DNA of 50,345 nucleotides from an uncultured Bacteroides sp. GTDB taxonomy: Bacteria; Bacteroidota; Bacteroidia; Bacteroidales; Bacteroidaceae. Where the stretch lies: NCBI RefSeq assembly GCF_958445495.1, contig NZ_CAUCSQ010000032.1, forward strand, positions 1-50,345. Direction: 5' to 3'. Position numbers and translations under genes: made by a program. Shown here piece by piece: positions 1 through 8,709 of this stretch. Numbering within the stretch: the stretch's first letter is position 1; every line of letters begins with the position of its first letter. Under the pieces are notes generated by a model, which had not been told where the DNA came from, ran no database searches, and saw only the letters and a program-made list of their open reading frames with translations.

Positions 1-154
1 CTTTATACTGACCGTCTTTGATATAAATCTGGTCACCCGGTTGTGCAGTCTTCAGGCAGGAGGCTACTTCGGGAAGTGTCACATCATATCTCTTTGCAAA
101 AGAAACCAACGGCAAACTTACCCAAAGAAGGGTTATAATTATCTTATTTATCAT
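1..154 (-). CDS. Secreted beta-helix polysaccharide lyase, PL6-like (5' part only)
   Basis: Only the first 51 codons are in the window; the gene runs off the left edge. The product starts with a Sec-type signal (MINKIIITLLWVSLPLVSFA) followed by a segment ending PGDQIYIKDGQYK. The pattern 'lkPGDxIyikDGxY' opens the parallel beta-helix of PL6-family lyases (alginate lyase, chondroitinase B) and related pectate-lyase-like folds. Its ATG overlaps the TGA of the IPT/TIG gene (ATGA), so it is the fourth gene of the PUL operon and probably translationally coupled. A lyase for a uronic acid polymer fits the divergent FadR-type GntR regulator. What is seen is the signal peptide and first strand motif; the PL6 family is an inference, and another right-handed beta-helix protein is possible. 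Confidence 0.6.
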   Translation of the reverse strand, partial: MINKIIITLLWVSLPLVSFAKRYDVTLPEVASCLKTAQPGDQIYIKDGQYK

Positions 155-1884
155 TCCGTCACTACTTTAGAATAATCGTAATCTTGTTTTTGCCAATACA
201 TATCGAAAGTAATAGAACTAGCGGAAAATTCGGTCGTTGAACCATCCTTTAGTTTGAAGTCTGCTTTTTTGATATGGAGTATACCGATACGCTTCACATT
301 AGCGGCAGGATTTTTATCCGAATACTTATTGCAGTATCCATTTTCATTATAATAAAAGACTAAAAGAACTGCATCAAGATCAACATTGGTCTTTTCTACT
401 CCTTTTTCAAATTCATCTTTGGCCCATCCGTCAGCCGCTACCGGTGCAACACTCACCGAAAGTTGCAGATTTCCACATGTTTTCTTAGCAATATCCAACG
501 GAAAGGTGTTTTCGTCTATTTTTTTAATATCGCCTGCTTTCACCTTATTGATTAGCTCTATGCAATCAGGCTCTTCTGGATCCAAATACATAAACGACAA
601 TGCCGGAGTTCCCCACCAGGCAGCCTTTCCCGTTATCGAGGAACTGGAACTTGTGGAAGTATAGAAATTCTTTAACTGCCCGTCGGAATTAGCAGGGCTT
701 TGTAATGACAAAGATTCATTGGAACTTGAAGCGGAAATAAAGAAATAGGGATTTACCTTATCATATTCTTCTTTCGTTATATTCAATATATAAGACGGAT
801 TATTGGCATTATTCTTCGGATCGGAACCACTGGCAGGACCTGCAATCGGATCTACTTCCGTTCTCCAATCTTCATTGGCATAAACCTGTCCGGTTTCCGG
901 TGAAAAGAATGCAAAAAACTGTCCTTCTACACGAGCCTGCGCATAAATGGTTTTGTTTTCCCAGAAATATACGTAAGCTACCCTTACTATAAACTCATCT
1001 GTTAATATGGGGGTCTCACGGCCGTTAAAATAGGAAATCTTCAACGTTACTTTGTTATCACCGTTTTTAAAACTATCCGACGTAGGAACCATAAACCTTA
1101 ATTCATTTTCAGTTTGTACTGTAATGGTGCACTCAATATCACCTAACAAAACTTTATCAATCTTATCCAGATATTCACCTTCCAATACTATTATATCTCC
1201 TACATTGGCAGGTTCAAATACGGTGGTAGTAACATTCGGCTGATAACGTTTCACTGTCAACTCCAGTGCTGAGGAACTTGAAGTTTCCACATTTTCCACA
1301 CCATTAAAATATCTGAATGTCACAATAGCATTGTCACTTTCCACATAAGGTACTTTAACTACAATTTCATTATCATTTTGTGAAATAATCTCTGCTTCAT
1401 TTCCTCCCGTTCCACCTTCGGCTGTAAAAAGTACGGCACTCACGACATTCATATGTTTGCCGGAAATTAATAAATTATTACCTATTTCCACTTCTGAGGG
1501 TATTCCTGCCTGTGAAACGACAGGAGCAGGGTATTCAAGAGTAAAATCACCCTCGGACACTCCTTCGCCTACCGAATTGACTAATGTAATCTTGCCACTC
1601 TTCGCAAGGTCCGTTACTTTCAAGGATAAACGCCGATTAGACACTTTCTGCAGGATTACAACTTCTCCACCACCAATAGCGGCTCCTACCACATCATCCA
1701 GATATTCTCCGGTAACAACTATTTCACTGCCTATGCTTCCACTTTCAGGTGAAAAAGACAGAATCTGCGGTACACTGGTTGCCACATCTTTCATCGATAT
1801 GGAATCACAACCGCATAAAAGAACCAAACCGGCAAATAAAGACGCCAAGTTCCATTTTTTATATTGTTTCATATTCATAAACAT
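151..1884 (-). CDS. Surface glycan-binding lipoprotein with IPT/TIG repeats (SusE position)
   Basis: This 577-residue outer-membrane lipoprotein probably binds the PUL's polysaccharide at the cell surface. The signal ends in the lipobox LLCGC, giving lipidated Cys26. Three IPT/TIG immunoglobulin-like repeats follow at about residues 37-115, 118-212 and 214-305. The first is typical: 'PxIxSFSPxSGxxGxxIVVTGEYLDDV'. The C-terminal 270 residues resemble no domain I can name and are the likely ligand-binding part. It lies 8 bp after susD and overlaps the next gene, so it is in the same operon. IPT/TIG lipoproteins at this place serve as surface glycan-binding proteins in several Bacteroidetes PULs. 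The ligand is not readable from sequence. The start could be Met1, Met3 or Met5; all leave the signal intact. Confidence 0.8.
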   Translation of the reverse strand: MFMNMKQYKKWNLASLFAGLVLLCGCDSISMKDVATSVPQILSFSPESGSIGSEIVVTGEYLDDVVGAAIGGGEVVILQKVSNRRLSLKVTDLAKSGKITLVNSVGEGVSEGDFTLEYPAPVVSQAGIPSEVEIGNNLLISGKHMNVVSAVLFTAEGGTGGNEAEIISQNDNEIVVKVPYVESDNAIVTFRYFNGVENVETSSSSALELTVKRYQPNVTTTVFEPANVGDIIVLEGEYLDKIDKVLLGDIECTITVQTENELRFMVPTSDSFKNGDNKVTLKISYFNGRETPILTDEFIVRVAYVYFWENKTIYAQARVEGQFFAFFSPETGQVYANEDWRTEVDPIAGPASGSDPKNNANNPSYILNITKEEYDKVNPYFFISASSSNESLSLQSPANSDGQLKNFYTSTSSSSSITGKAAWWGTPALSFMYLDPEEPDCIELINKVKAGDIKKIDENTFPLDIAKKTCGNLQLSVSVAPVAADGWAKDEFEKGVEKTNVDLDAVLLVFYYNENGYCNKYSDKNPAANVKRIGILHIKKADFKLKDGSTTEFSASSITFDMYWQKQDYDYSKVVTE

Positions 1885-1892
1885 TTAAAGGA

Positions 1893-3413
1893 TTAATAAC
1901 CGGTGTTTTGTGCAACTTCCGGATTAATGTCAATCACACTCACCGGAATAGGCAAGAATGTCTGCCAGTCTTCTATATCGTTCACCGTATAGGAATACTC
2001 CGCATAAAGAGGTTCACTGTTTAAATAATTGTTCACTGTTCGGGTAGCAATTCCCCAACGGAGTAAGTCAAACCAACGTTGATTTTCAAAAGCTAACTCC
2101 AACCTGCGTTCATTACGCACGGCTTCTCTGAAATCATAACTGCCGGATAACTCGGTCAACGTATAAGTCGGAACTCCGGCACGCTCACAAACCATATTCA
2201 AATATTTCAGATTATCTGCCGAGGGTCCTGAAATCTCATTAGTCAGTTCAGCATAAAGTAAAGCAATATCAGCTACACGAATCACAGGCCAGTCACTCTC
2301 ACCATCATACTGAACCGTAACCGGATTTACATATTTCTTACAATAACGGCAATTGCCTTCAGTTACCCAGGTCTGAGTTGTCGTATTGAAATATTTCTGT
2401 GCGATGTTCACATCCAAACGTTTGTCTGCGCCCGCACCTCTTTGTTCATAAGCTGCAATAATATTGTCAGTAGGAGTATTATAACCGGAAGAAGTACCGA
2501 CAATCACATTAGCACCATTATTGACCGGAGCAAACATATTGCCGAACGGTGAACCGATACCGACATTACCCGAAAGATAACGAACCGCAAAAATGATTTC
2601 TTTGTTCATTTCATTGGTTATATCAAAAATCTTGTCATAAGCAACAAGATCACTGCCTGTCTGCGGATTACCCACTGCCTCACTTTCAAGCACTTCTTTA
2701 CATAACTGAGCCGCACGGGCATATTTTTCATCACCTGCCTGGTAATGCGTGGCATATACTTTGGCAAGCAATGCTTTAGCCGCATTCAAATCGGCCCGTC
2801 CCAAATCATCATCCGCCATCTTGGCTGGTAACAACTCATTATCGACAATATTCTCCAAATCACCTTCAATAAGCGCATACACCTCATCTACCGTGGAACG
2901 TTGCATATTACGAGCTACTTCAGACGGTGTTTTAGAAGTAACGATAAATACCGGCCCCCATAAACGGACAAGATTAAAATACTCCAATGAACGAAGAAAG
3001 AGAACTTCTCCTTCATATTGATTCCTCTGTACCGGGTCTGTTACCACATCAAGGTAAGACAGCACATTGTTTACCCGCGCGATTGTTGCATAACAAGCAT
3101 TCCAGTATGTTTCCACCCATTCATTTTCCGGTACGATAGTTCCTTGGTCAAGTTGTTCCACCAACCGGGTGGTATTGGAGGAAGAACCGGCCGCATACAT
3201 ACGGCTATTATCCGACCTTAATTCGGTCATAGCCCACTCATAATACATCACATCATGGAGAGAGTTATAACACCCCATCACCAAATTATTGACTGACGAA
3301 GCGTCTTTCACATATTTGTCCGCCGCTACCTCCGAATAAGGATATTGATTTAAATCACAAGCAGAAAATAATATGACGATTAACAATAATCCTATATAAT
3401 TTACCTTTTTCAT
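1893..3413 (-). CDS. SusD/RagB-family nutrient-binding outer membrane lipoprotein
   Basis: SusD-like proteins form the lid of the SusC channel and capture oligosaccharides at the surface. The 506-residue product has lipobox FSAC (Cys19) and the family opening 'CDLNQYPYSEV'. It contains the helical TPR-rich core ('LFLRSLEYFNLVRLWG', about residues 125-140) and the conserved ending 'NERRLELAFENQRWFDLLRWG', followed by a terminal 'LPIPVSVIDINPEVAQNTGY'-type tail. It starts 12 bp after the susC stop and ends 8 bp before the IPT/TIG gene, so the set is one transcript. Length and motifs are standard for the family. The substrate cannot be read directly; it follows from the adjacent lyase-like gene and regulator. 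Confidence 0.95.
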   Translation of the reverse strand: MKKVNYIGLLLIVILFSACDLNQYPYSEVAADKYVKDASSVNNLVMGCYNSLHDVMYYEWAMTELRSDNSRMYAAGSSSNTTRLVEQLDQGTIVPENEWVETYWNACYATIARVNNVLSYLDVVTDPVQRNQYEGEVLFLRSLEYFNLVRLWGPVFIVTSKTPSEVARNMQRSTVDEVYALIEGDLENIVDNELLPAKMADDDLGRADLNAAKALLAKVYATHYQAGDEKYARAAQLCKEVLESEAVGNPQTGSDLVAYDKIFDITNEMNKEIIFAVRYLSGNVGIGSPFGNMFAPVNNGANVIVGTSSGYNTPTDNIIAAYEQRGAGADKRLDVNIAQKYFNTTTQTWVTEGNCRYCKKYVNPVTVQYDGESDWPVIRVADIALLYAELTNEISGPSADNLKYLNMVCERAGVPTYTLTELSGSYDFREAVRNERRLELAFENQRWFDLLRWGIATRTVNNYLNSEPLYAEYSYTVNDIEDWQTFLPIPVSVIDINPEVAQNTGY

Positions 3414-3425
3414 CGCTTTTTCTCA

Positions 3426-6400
3426 TTAAAAATTAATATCAAATCCTGCTGAAATAGTAGAAGTCAACGGGAATCCACCACGTTGGTAACCCGAAATCAT
3501 GGCACTGGAATAAGTACCGGAAGTTATACGGGATTCCGGATTAATCCCTTTGTAACCGCTTCCCCAGATGTAAAGTAAATTGCTGCCAGACACATAAAAG
3601 CGGACGCCAGATAATTTAATCTTACGGGCAGCGGTTGCCGGTAAAGTATATCCCACTGTAAAATTACGTAAACAGGCATAAGAAGCATTCTGCAGAGGAT
3701 AGTCGGTGAGCATAAGGTCGTGGCCGGTTTTCACATTCTGATAAGGAGTCTTTCCGTCACCCGGATGTTCGGCACTCACCCAACGGTTTTTTGTATATTT
3801 CTTGTTCCACTTTTTCGTTTCATTATAATAAACATCGCCATTCAACACAGTAATTCCCTGTACGCCTTGAATAAGGAATGAAATATCAAAATCCTTAATC
3901 TGGAATGTATTAGTGATACCCCAAGTAAAATCCGGATATGGAGTTCCTAATGCTACACGGTCTTCAGGGGTTAAAGAACCGTCATTATTCGTATCCACGA
4001 TGCGCAATCCTCCCGGAGCATCATCCGAAAAATGAGGGTTAGCGGCAATTTCTTCCGCACTGTTCCAAACACCGCAAGTTTTGTATCCGTAAAACTGAAT
4101 CAGCGGCTCGCCCACCTTAGCGAGATATCCTTCATTTCTCTCACCCAGGGTAATCATCTGCTGTTCACCGCCTAATTCCAATAGCTTGTTACGCGACAAC
4201 GAGAAATTAATATTAGTATTCCACGAAAAGTTGCGATTTTTTATATTATATGTATCAAGCTGGATTTCAAGACCGGAATTACGCACTTTTCCAATATTGT
4301 TCCAATACTTCGTATAGCCGGTAAATGACTGGGTAGGCTGCTCAAACAATAGTGCACGTGTCACTGAATAGTAAGCATCTATCGCCAAATTGACCCGATT
4401 ATTGAAAAGTCCCAAATCCAAACCATAGTTAAACTCATCGGTCTGCTCCCATGTAATATCGGAATTTGCAAGTGATGAAGATATATTTGCCGAACCATTC
4501 ACGAGAGAACCTGTTCCTTTGCCTGTTACATAATTGGCGCTGTTCAATACTTCGAGAGCTGCATTATAACTGATACGATTGTTACCCGTCACACCATAGG
4601 AAATACGAAATTTCAAATTAGAAATGGCTTTGACATTTTTCATAAATTTCTCTTCATTTACACGCCATCCAAGCGATACGGAGGGAAACCAAGCGTTACG
4701 ATTTCCTTTAGAAAAAAGCGACGAACGATCCAGACGTAAAGAGGTAGACAATAAATAACGTCCCAGATAACTATAATTAATACGTCCTAAATAGGATTCC
4801 AATACAACATCTGGATACCGGAAAGTCCCTGTACCTGCCGTATTTCCATTATCTTCACTAGCCAATTCATAAACAGTAGCAGCATTCAACGTATGAATAT
4901 CGTCAGTAGCGAAACCTGTTGCAGCCATAGCCACTCGCTGATTCCGTGTCTTCTCTACGGTATATCCCAATAAAGCGTCTATGCTATGAGTTTTATTCTT
5001 TCCAAAATCCAAATGATAACTCAAGGTGTTCTCACTTAACAGGTCAACGTAAAGTGCACTGGAATAAGTAGCACGGCTGGCTTCCTTGTCTTTCGTAGCA
5101 TTCTGATTAGCATAATAATAAGAAGGAGCAAAACGAACATTCAATCCATTAGACGTTTTAAACTGTAATCCTTTACAAAGTTCAAGCGTGAGGTACATGC
5201 TGGCCAGTCCTTGCATAGTCTCACTCCAACGGAAAGTATTTGTCATTACACTCTTCGGATTATTGTTAGCAGAACTAAACGGGGATGATTTTTCCAACAC
5301 TCGGTTACCATCAACGTCGAATAACGGATTTCCATCCGCATCTACAGCAGTCGGTGTCATGATATTATTAAAGTGACTGCCTCTGGCAAACCCGGTATAT
5401 CCGGTTAATTCTGTACTATACTCATTATGATAAACCGGTAAAAATGAAGGAGTACGATAAAAATCAATAAAATTATTTTTCGGACGTTCCGTCTTACTAT
5501 ACGTACCGGAAATATTAACACCAACCGAAGCAATCTTGGAAAGTTTAGTATCTATCTTAGTACGGAAGTTCAATTTATCCAGTGAATTATTGAGCATCAC
5601 CCCTTCATCTTTAGTATAAGCCGCAGAAATAAAATATCTCGTTTCTTTACGTCCTCCGGAAACACTCATCTGCACATTTGTAATACCTGCCATATCGCGC
5701 AATCCTTCCTTTTGCCAGTCAGTAGTACCCATCTGGCTCTCCAGATAGGCAGCTCCACGCGCAGCAGCCGGAACCTTCGGACCACCTAAAGCCGCCTCTT
5801 CTTCCAACAAAGACAACCATTCGGAGGAAGTCATCATATCATGCAACTGGTAAGCGTACTTAAACCCCTGATAGAATTTGAACGAATATTTCGGTTTATC
5901 CGGAGTACCGCTCTTGGTAGTCACCATTATCACACCATTAGCCGCACGTGAACCATAAATAGCAGCAGAAGCGGCATCTTTCAAAATTTCAATGGATTTT
6001 ACATCAGCGGCATTAATAGATGACAAACCTCCCGATACCGGAAAGCCGTCTATAATAACCAATGGCTCACTATCTGCAGAGATGGAGCCAGTACCACGTA
6101 CCCGGATAGAAGGGGTCACACCGACTTCTGAAGTTTCATTGGAGACTGTCAGACCGGTCATAGCGCCTTGCAAAGCAGAAGTCACATCACTCACAGGGGC
6201 ATTAATCAGTTTCTCGCCTTCCAATTTCGAGATAGACCCTGTCAAATGGGATTTGGCTTGTGTACCATAACCGATAACTACCACATCATCCAACATTTTT
6301 AAATCTTCTTCCAACGTTACATTGACAACTTTACGTTTACCTATCACTTCTGCTTTATCGACGTATCCGATATACGAATAAACCAGAATCGTTTTAGAAT

Positions 6401-6608
6401 TAGGAACTTTAATGGAGTAATTACCCTCAGCGTCTGTCACAGTCCCCGTAGGAACAGCAGCATCTTTAATTGTTACCGAAGCTCCAATCAACGGGCCCTG
6501 TCCATCTATCACTTTACCAGTAACTACGTGCTGGGAGTAAACGTTCAATGCCCCAACTAACAATAGGAACACCGATACGACTTTCTTTAAAATACAGGAG
6601 TAGTTCAT
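3426..6608 (-). CDS. SusC/RagA-family TonB-dependent oligosaccharide importer
   Basis: This is the outer-membrane channel of the PUL, 1060 residues. After a signal peptide cut near residue 25 (VYSQ), it has a carboxypeptidase-D-like regulatory domain (about 27-105, 'VTGKVIDGQGPLIGASVTIKD'). A TonB-box-like segment follows (DDVVVIGYGTQ), then the plug (about 120-235, 'GSISADSEPLVIIDGFPV', 'SAAIYGSRAANGVIMVTTK'). The rest is a 22-strand barrel ending in an aromatic residue (ISAGFDINF). It is the first gene of the leftward operon, and its ATG is 18 bp downstream of the predicted transcription start. Upstream lie an excellent sigma-ABfr promoter and the double GntR-type operator described separately. 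Confidence 0.95.
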   Translation of the reverse strand: MNYSCILKKVVSVFLLLVGALNVYSQHVVTGKVIDGQGPLIGASVTIKDAAVPTGTVTDAEGNYSIKVPNSKTILVYSYIGYVDKAEVIGKRKVVNVTLEEDLKMLDDVVVIGYGTQAKSHLTGSISKLEGEKLINAPVSDVTSALQGAMTGLTVSNETSEVGVTPSIRVRGTGSISADSEPLVIIDGFPVSGGLSSINAADVKSIEILKDAASAAIYGSRAANGVIMVTTKSGTPDKPKYSFKFYQGFKYAYQLHDMMTSSEWLSLLEEEAALGGPKVPAAARGAAYLESQMGTTDWQKEGLRDMAGITNVQMSVSGGRKETRYFISAAYTKDEGVMLNNSLDKLNFRTKIDTKLSKIASVGVNISGTYSKTERPKNNFIDFYRTPSFLPVYHNEYSTELTGYTGFARGSHFNNIMTPTAVDADGNPLFDVDGNRVLEKSSPFSSANNNPKSVMTNTFRWSETMQGLASMYLTLELCKGLQFKTSNGLNVRFAPSYYYANQNATKDKEASRATYSSALYVDLLSENTLSYHLDFGKNKTHSIDALLGYTVEKTRNQRVAMAATGFATDDIHTLNAATVYELASEDNGNTAGTGTFRYPDVVLESYLGRINYSYLGRYLLSTSLRLDRSSLFSKGNRNAWFPSVSLGWRVNEEKFMKNVKAISNLKFRISYGVTGNNRISYNAALEVLNSANYVTGKGTGSLVNGSANISSSLANSDITWEQTDEFNYGLDLGLFNNRVNLAIDAYYSVTRALLFEQPTQSFTGYTKYWNNIGKVRNSGLEIQLDTYNIKNRNFSWNTNINFSLSRNKLLELGGEQQMITLGERNEGYLAKVGEPLIQFYGYKTCGVWNSAEEIAANPHFSDDAPGGLRIVDTNNDGSLTPEDRVALGTPYPDFTWGITNTFQIKDFDISFLIQGVQGITVLNGDVYYNETKKWNKKYTKNRWVSAEHPGDGKTPYQNVKTGHDLMLTDYPLQNASYACLRNFTVGYTLPATAARKIKLSGVRFYVSGSNLLYIWGSGYKGINPESRITSGTYSSAMISGYQRGGFPLTSTISAGFDINF

Positions 6609-6633
6609 AGATTAGCTTTTTTAAATTCTGTGA

Positions 6634-6664
6634 CAAACGTAACGATTAAAATTGGTAAACCAAA
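6634..6664 (-). promoter_or_regulatory. Promoter of the first PUL (susC operon)
   Basis: Read on the minus strand, the -7 box is TACGTTTG (6634-6641; consensus TAnnTTTG). The -33 box is TTTG (6661-6664), with the standard 19-bp spacer. Transcription should start near 6626, leaving a leader of about 18 nt. The -33 box and most of the spacer lie inside the palindromic operator. Confidence 0.75.
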
Positions 6665-6680
6665 ATTTTGGTTTACCAAT
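6651..6680. promoter_or_regulatory. Double GntR/FadR-type operator (30-bp perfect palindrome)
   Basis: The 30 bases form a perfect inverted repeat with arms ATTGGTAAACCAAAA and its complement. It contains two consecutive sites of the form TTGGTnnACCAA: TTGGTAAACCAA (6652-6663) and TTGGTTTACCAA (6668-6679), with centres 16 bp apart. TGGTnnACCA-type sites are classic for FadR-subfamily GntR regulators, and such a gene starts 170 bp away. The site covers the -33 box of the susC promoter, as expected for repression relieved by a uronate-derived inducer. The binding assignment is inferred. Confidence 0.75.
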
Positions 6681-6798
6681 TATTATTAATTAACAATACA
6701 TAATAATACACTTATTAGCAGCATATTATGCGTACCTCTTTATAAAAGGGGAAAAGAATATTTTTGCTATAAAGCTTTATTTTGCAAGATAATATTCG

Positions 6799-6806
6799 TA
6801 TTTTTA
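6799..6806 (+). promoter_or_regulatory. Possible -7 box of the gntR gene
   Basis: TATTTTTA followed by CACC matches the Bacteroides -7 box TAnnTTTG except at the last base. No TTTG lies 19-21 bp upstream, so this is a weak call. It would give a 5' leader of about 35 nt before the ATG at 6850. Confidence 0.3.
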
Positions 6807-6849
6807 CACCCGAATTAAGAAGGAAAACTTTTTAAAACATTTGTATCTT

Positions 6850-7569
6850 ATGAAAGACGAAGTAAATTCGCAACCGGTTAAACTTGTCATAGAGCATATA
6901 AAGAAACAAATTGCGGAACGCCAGATTCTGCCAGGTGAACGCCTACCATCTGAACGGAAATTATCAGAACAATTGAAAGTCAGCCGTTCACATGTTCGTG
7001 AAGCTTTACAGAAGATGGAGTTATACGGTATTGTAAAAATATATCCACAAAGTGGTACAGTCGTATCCGAATTTTCCAAAGACCAGTTGGATACAATGAT
7101 TACGGATGCCCTAAAGGTAAGCAAATACGATTTTTCCAGTTTGGTATACGTACGTGTCCTACTAGAAATAGAAGTTTGTAAACTATGTGCAATGAACCGA
7201 ACGGAAAAAGATTTGAAAAATATTGAAAGTGCTCTTATAGAACTTGAAGATAAGTTTGACACTAATCTTCGTGTTGAAAAGGATTTTGCCTTTCATCAAG
7301 CTATTGCACAAGGGGGACATAATCCGGTAATCAGTTCACTCTTACTCATTATTACTCCTGATATTTTAAAATATTACCAAAAATACAAAGTGTGTGCTGT
7401 CCCGCAAAAAACGGTCCATGCAGAACATAGAGAAATGTTACAAAAAATAAAAGATAAAGACAAAGATGGAATGAAAGAATTAGTGCTTCGACACTTATCC
7501 AATCTGATTGACTTTGCAAAAATGTCAGCAAAAGGAGATATTCCAGAGTTTGAATACGGACATATATAA
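6850..7569 (+). CDS. GntR-family transcriptional regulator, FadR subfamily
   Basis: A 239-residue cytoplasmic regulator, the usual FadR-subfamily length. An N-terminal winged helix-turn-helix spans about residues 8-70 ('ILPGERLPSERKLSEQLKVS' then 'SHVREALQKMELYGIV'). A helical FCD effector domain spans about 95-225, with the metal/ligand-type motif 'FAFHQAIAQGGHNPVISSLL'. FCD domains often bind sugar acids or their breakdown products. I chose the ATG at 6850 over the upstream in-frame TTG at 6841 because MKDEVNSQPVKL matches the usual family N-terminus. It is divergent from the lyase-type PUL, and two matching operator sites sit on the PUL promoter, so it most likely represses that operon. 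In flavobacterial alginate operons the regulator is also of this subfamily, which supports but does not prove an alginate role. Confidence 0.9.
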   Translation: MKDEVNSQPVKLVIEHIKKQIAERQILPGERLPSERKLSEQLKVSRSHVREALQKMELYGIVKIYPQSGTVVSEFSKDQLDTMITDALKVSKYDFSSLVYVRVLLEIEVCKLCAMNRTEKDLKNIESALIELEDKFDTNLRVEKDFAFHQAIAQGGHNPVISSLLLIITPDILKYYQKYKVCAVPQKTVHAEHREMLQKIKDKDKDGMKELVLRHLSNLIDFAKMSAKGDIPEFEYGHI

Positions 7570-7669
7570 ATTACATTACAAAGAAAAAATATTTTATTAA
7601 TCACATATAAGAACTTATCCTATTTCATATAATTAATTTTGTTTATATAAAACCATTCACCAGATAACG

Positions 7670-7708
7670 AAAAGACAGGCCATCAATCCCCATAGTCCTG
7701 TCTTTTTT
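7670..7708 (+). terminator. Intrinsic terminator of gntR
   Basis: A 10-bp perfect stem AAAAGACAGG / CCTGTCTTTT (7670-7679 with 7697-7706) is followed by a T run ending at 7708. It lies 100 bp after the gntR stop. Confidence 0.75.
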
Positions 7709-8057
7709 ATATAGAATATCATCATAAAGACAAAATGAATTAATAAAAATCTATCATAGATACAACAAACAGAAATTACAAGGACATATCCCCAACCTCT
7801 TACCGAAAAGCCCATCAAGAAAAGCGACAAACACAAACACCGCCTACCGACTAACCACCACCATCCATTCACCTTTATTTACATTCTCACCTACCCAATA
7901 ACAAAGTAATGTGAAATAAATTACAATGAGTTAAAAAACAGAACTTTCGGATTTCATTTTGCAGTATTCCAAAAGAAAAAGTATTTATAAAGTAAAAGGA
8001 ATAACAAAAGCTACGAAGTTGAAATTTATTATGATACATATATACGGTAATTATTTT
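7709..8057. other. AT-rich gap without a recognisable gene
   Basis: About 350 bp between the gntR terminator and the DUF4251 gene. The open frame on the minus strand (7657-7872) is low-complexity Trp/Leu/Phe text across the terminator and has no family look. I found no clean TAnnTTTG promoter. The in-frame extension upstream of the DUF4251 ATG (from 7959) is not convincing coding sequence. Confidence 0.5.
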
Positions 8058-8065
8058 AAAGGAGG
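8058..8065 (+). promoter_or_regulatory. Strong Shine-Dalgarno before the DUF4251 gene
   Basis: AAAGGAGG lies 7 bp before ATG 8073. Strong SD sequences are uncommon in Bacteroides. This one decides the start against the longer in-frame reading from 7959. Confidence 0.7.
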
Positions 8066-8072
8066 AGAAATT

Positions 8073-8636
8073 ATGAAAAGGATAACAACATTTGTAATGA
8101 TGTTCCTATTCGCTGGAATAGGATACATAAATGCACAGACAGTCCAGAAAGAAAAAGAAATGACCCGTGAAGAAGAGAAGGCGCAAAAAGAAATGCTGGA
8201 TCAACTTTATTATGAAGAAGCCAAAAAAGCCATAGAAGAAAAACAATTCATCCTGGAAGCCGATCAGGTAATGTTTAAATACGGTACGACGGCATTTGTC
8301 ACCTCCAATACTAATTTTGTAGCAGTACAAGGAAACAAAGCAGTCGTACAGGTAGCATTCAATATCCCGATATCCGGTCCTAACGGCTTAGGAGGTGTCA
8401 CGGTTTCCGGCAACATCTCAAACTACAAATTGAAAACCGACAAAAAAGGAAATACGCATATCTCAATGAATGTAATGGGAACCGGTATTTCGGCACTGGT
8501 AAATATTGACTTGCCCAAAGGAAGCAACCAGGCAACAGTGGACATTTCGCCCAATTTTAACTCCAATCGGTTCACATTAAGAGGCACATTGCTACCGATA
8601 GTGAAAGCCAATGTATTCCAAGGAAGAACGTTATAA
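8073..8636 (+). CDS. DUF4251-family secreted protein
   Basis: A 187-residue protein of unknown function. A signal peptide (MKRITTFVMMFLFAGIGYINAQ) is followed by a charged, probably helical stretch rich in Glu and Lys (about residues 23-55, 'MTREEEKAQKEMLDQLYYEE'). The compact beta domain after it has the family feature 'FxLeADqvmFkyG', conserved Asn/Gly segments ('PISGPNGLGGVTVSG') and a terminal 'FTLRGTLLPIVKA'. Small periplasmic or surface DUF4251 proteins are common in Bacteroides. It is the first of three small envelope genes read in the same direction with short gaps (73 bp, then 18 bp), probably one operon. No enzymatic motif is visible. Confidence 0.8.
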   Translation: MKRITTFVMMFLFAGIGYINAQTVQKEKEMTREEEKAQKEMLDQLYYEEAKKAIEEKQFILEADQVMFKYGTTAFVTSNTNFVAVQGNKAVVQVAFNIPISGPNGLGGVTVSGNISNYKLKTDKKGNTHISMNVMGTGISALVNIDLPKGSNQATVDISPNFNSNRFTLRGTLLPIVKANVFQGRTL

Positions 8637-8709
8637 GAAAATAGATGAATTTTATATAGAAATAAAGAGAGAAAACAAAGAGAATGTCAAATCTTTAAAA
8701 CTTAATGAG

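Noticed and set aside
7657..7872. 71-codon Trp/Leu-rich frame on the minus strand
   Set aside because: It overlaps the gntR terminator and has no signal, motif or promoter that would support a gene.
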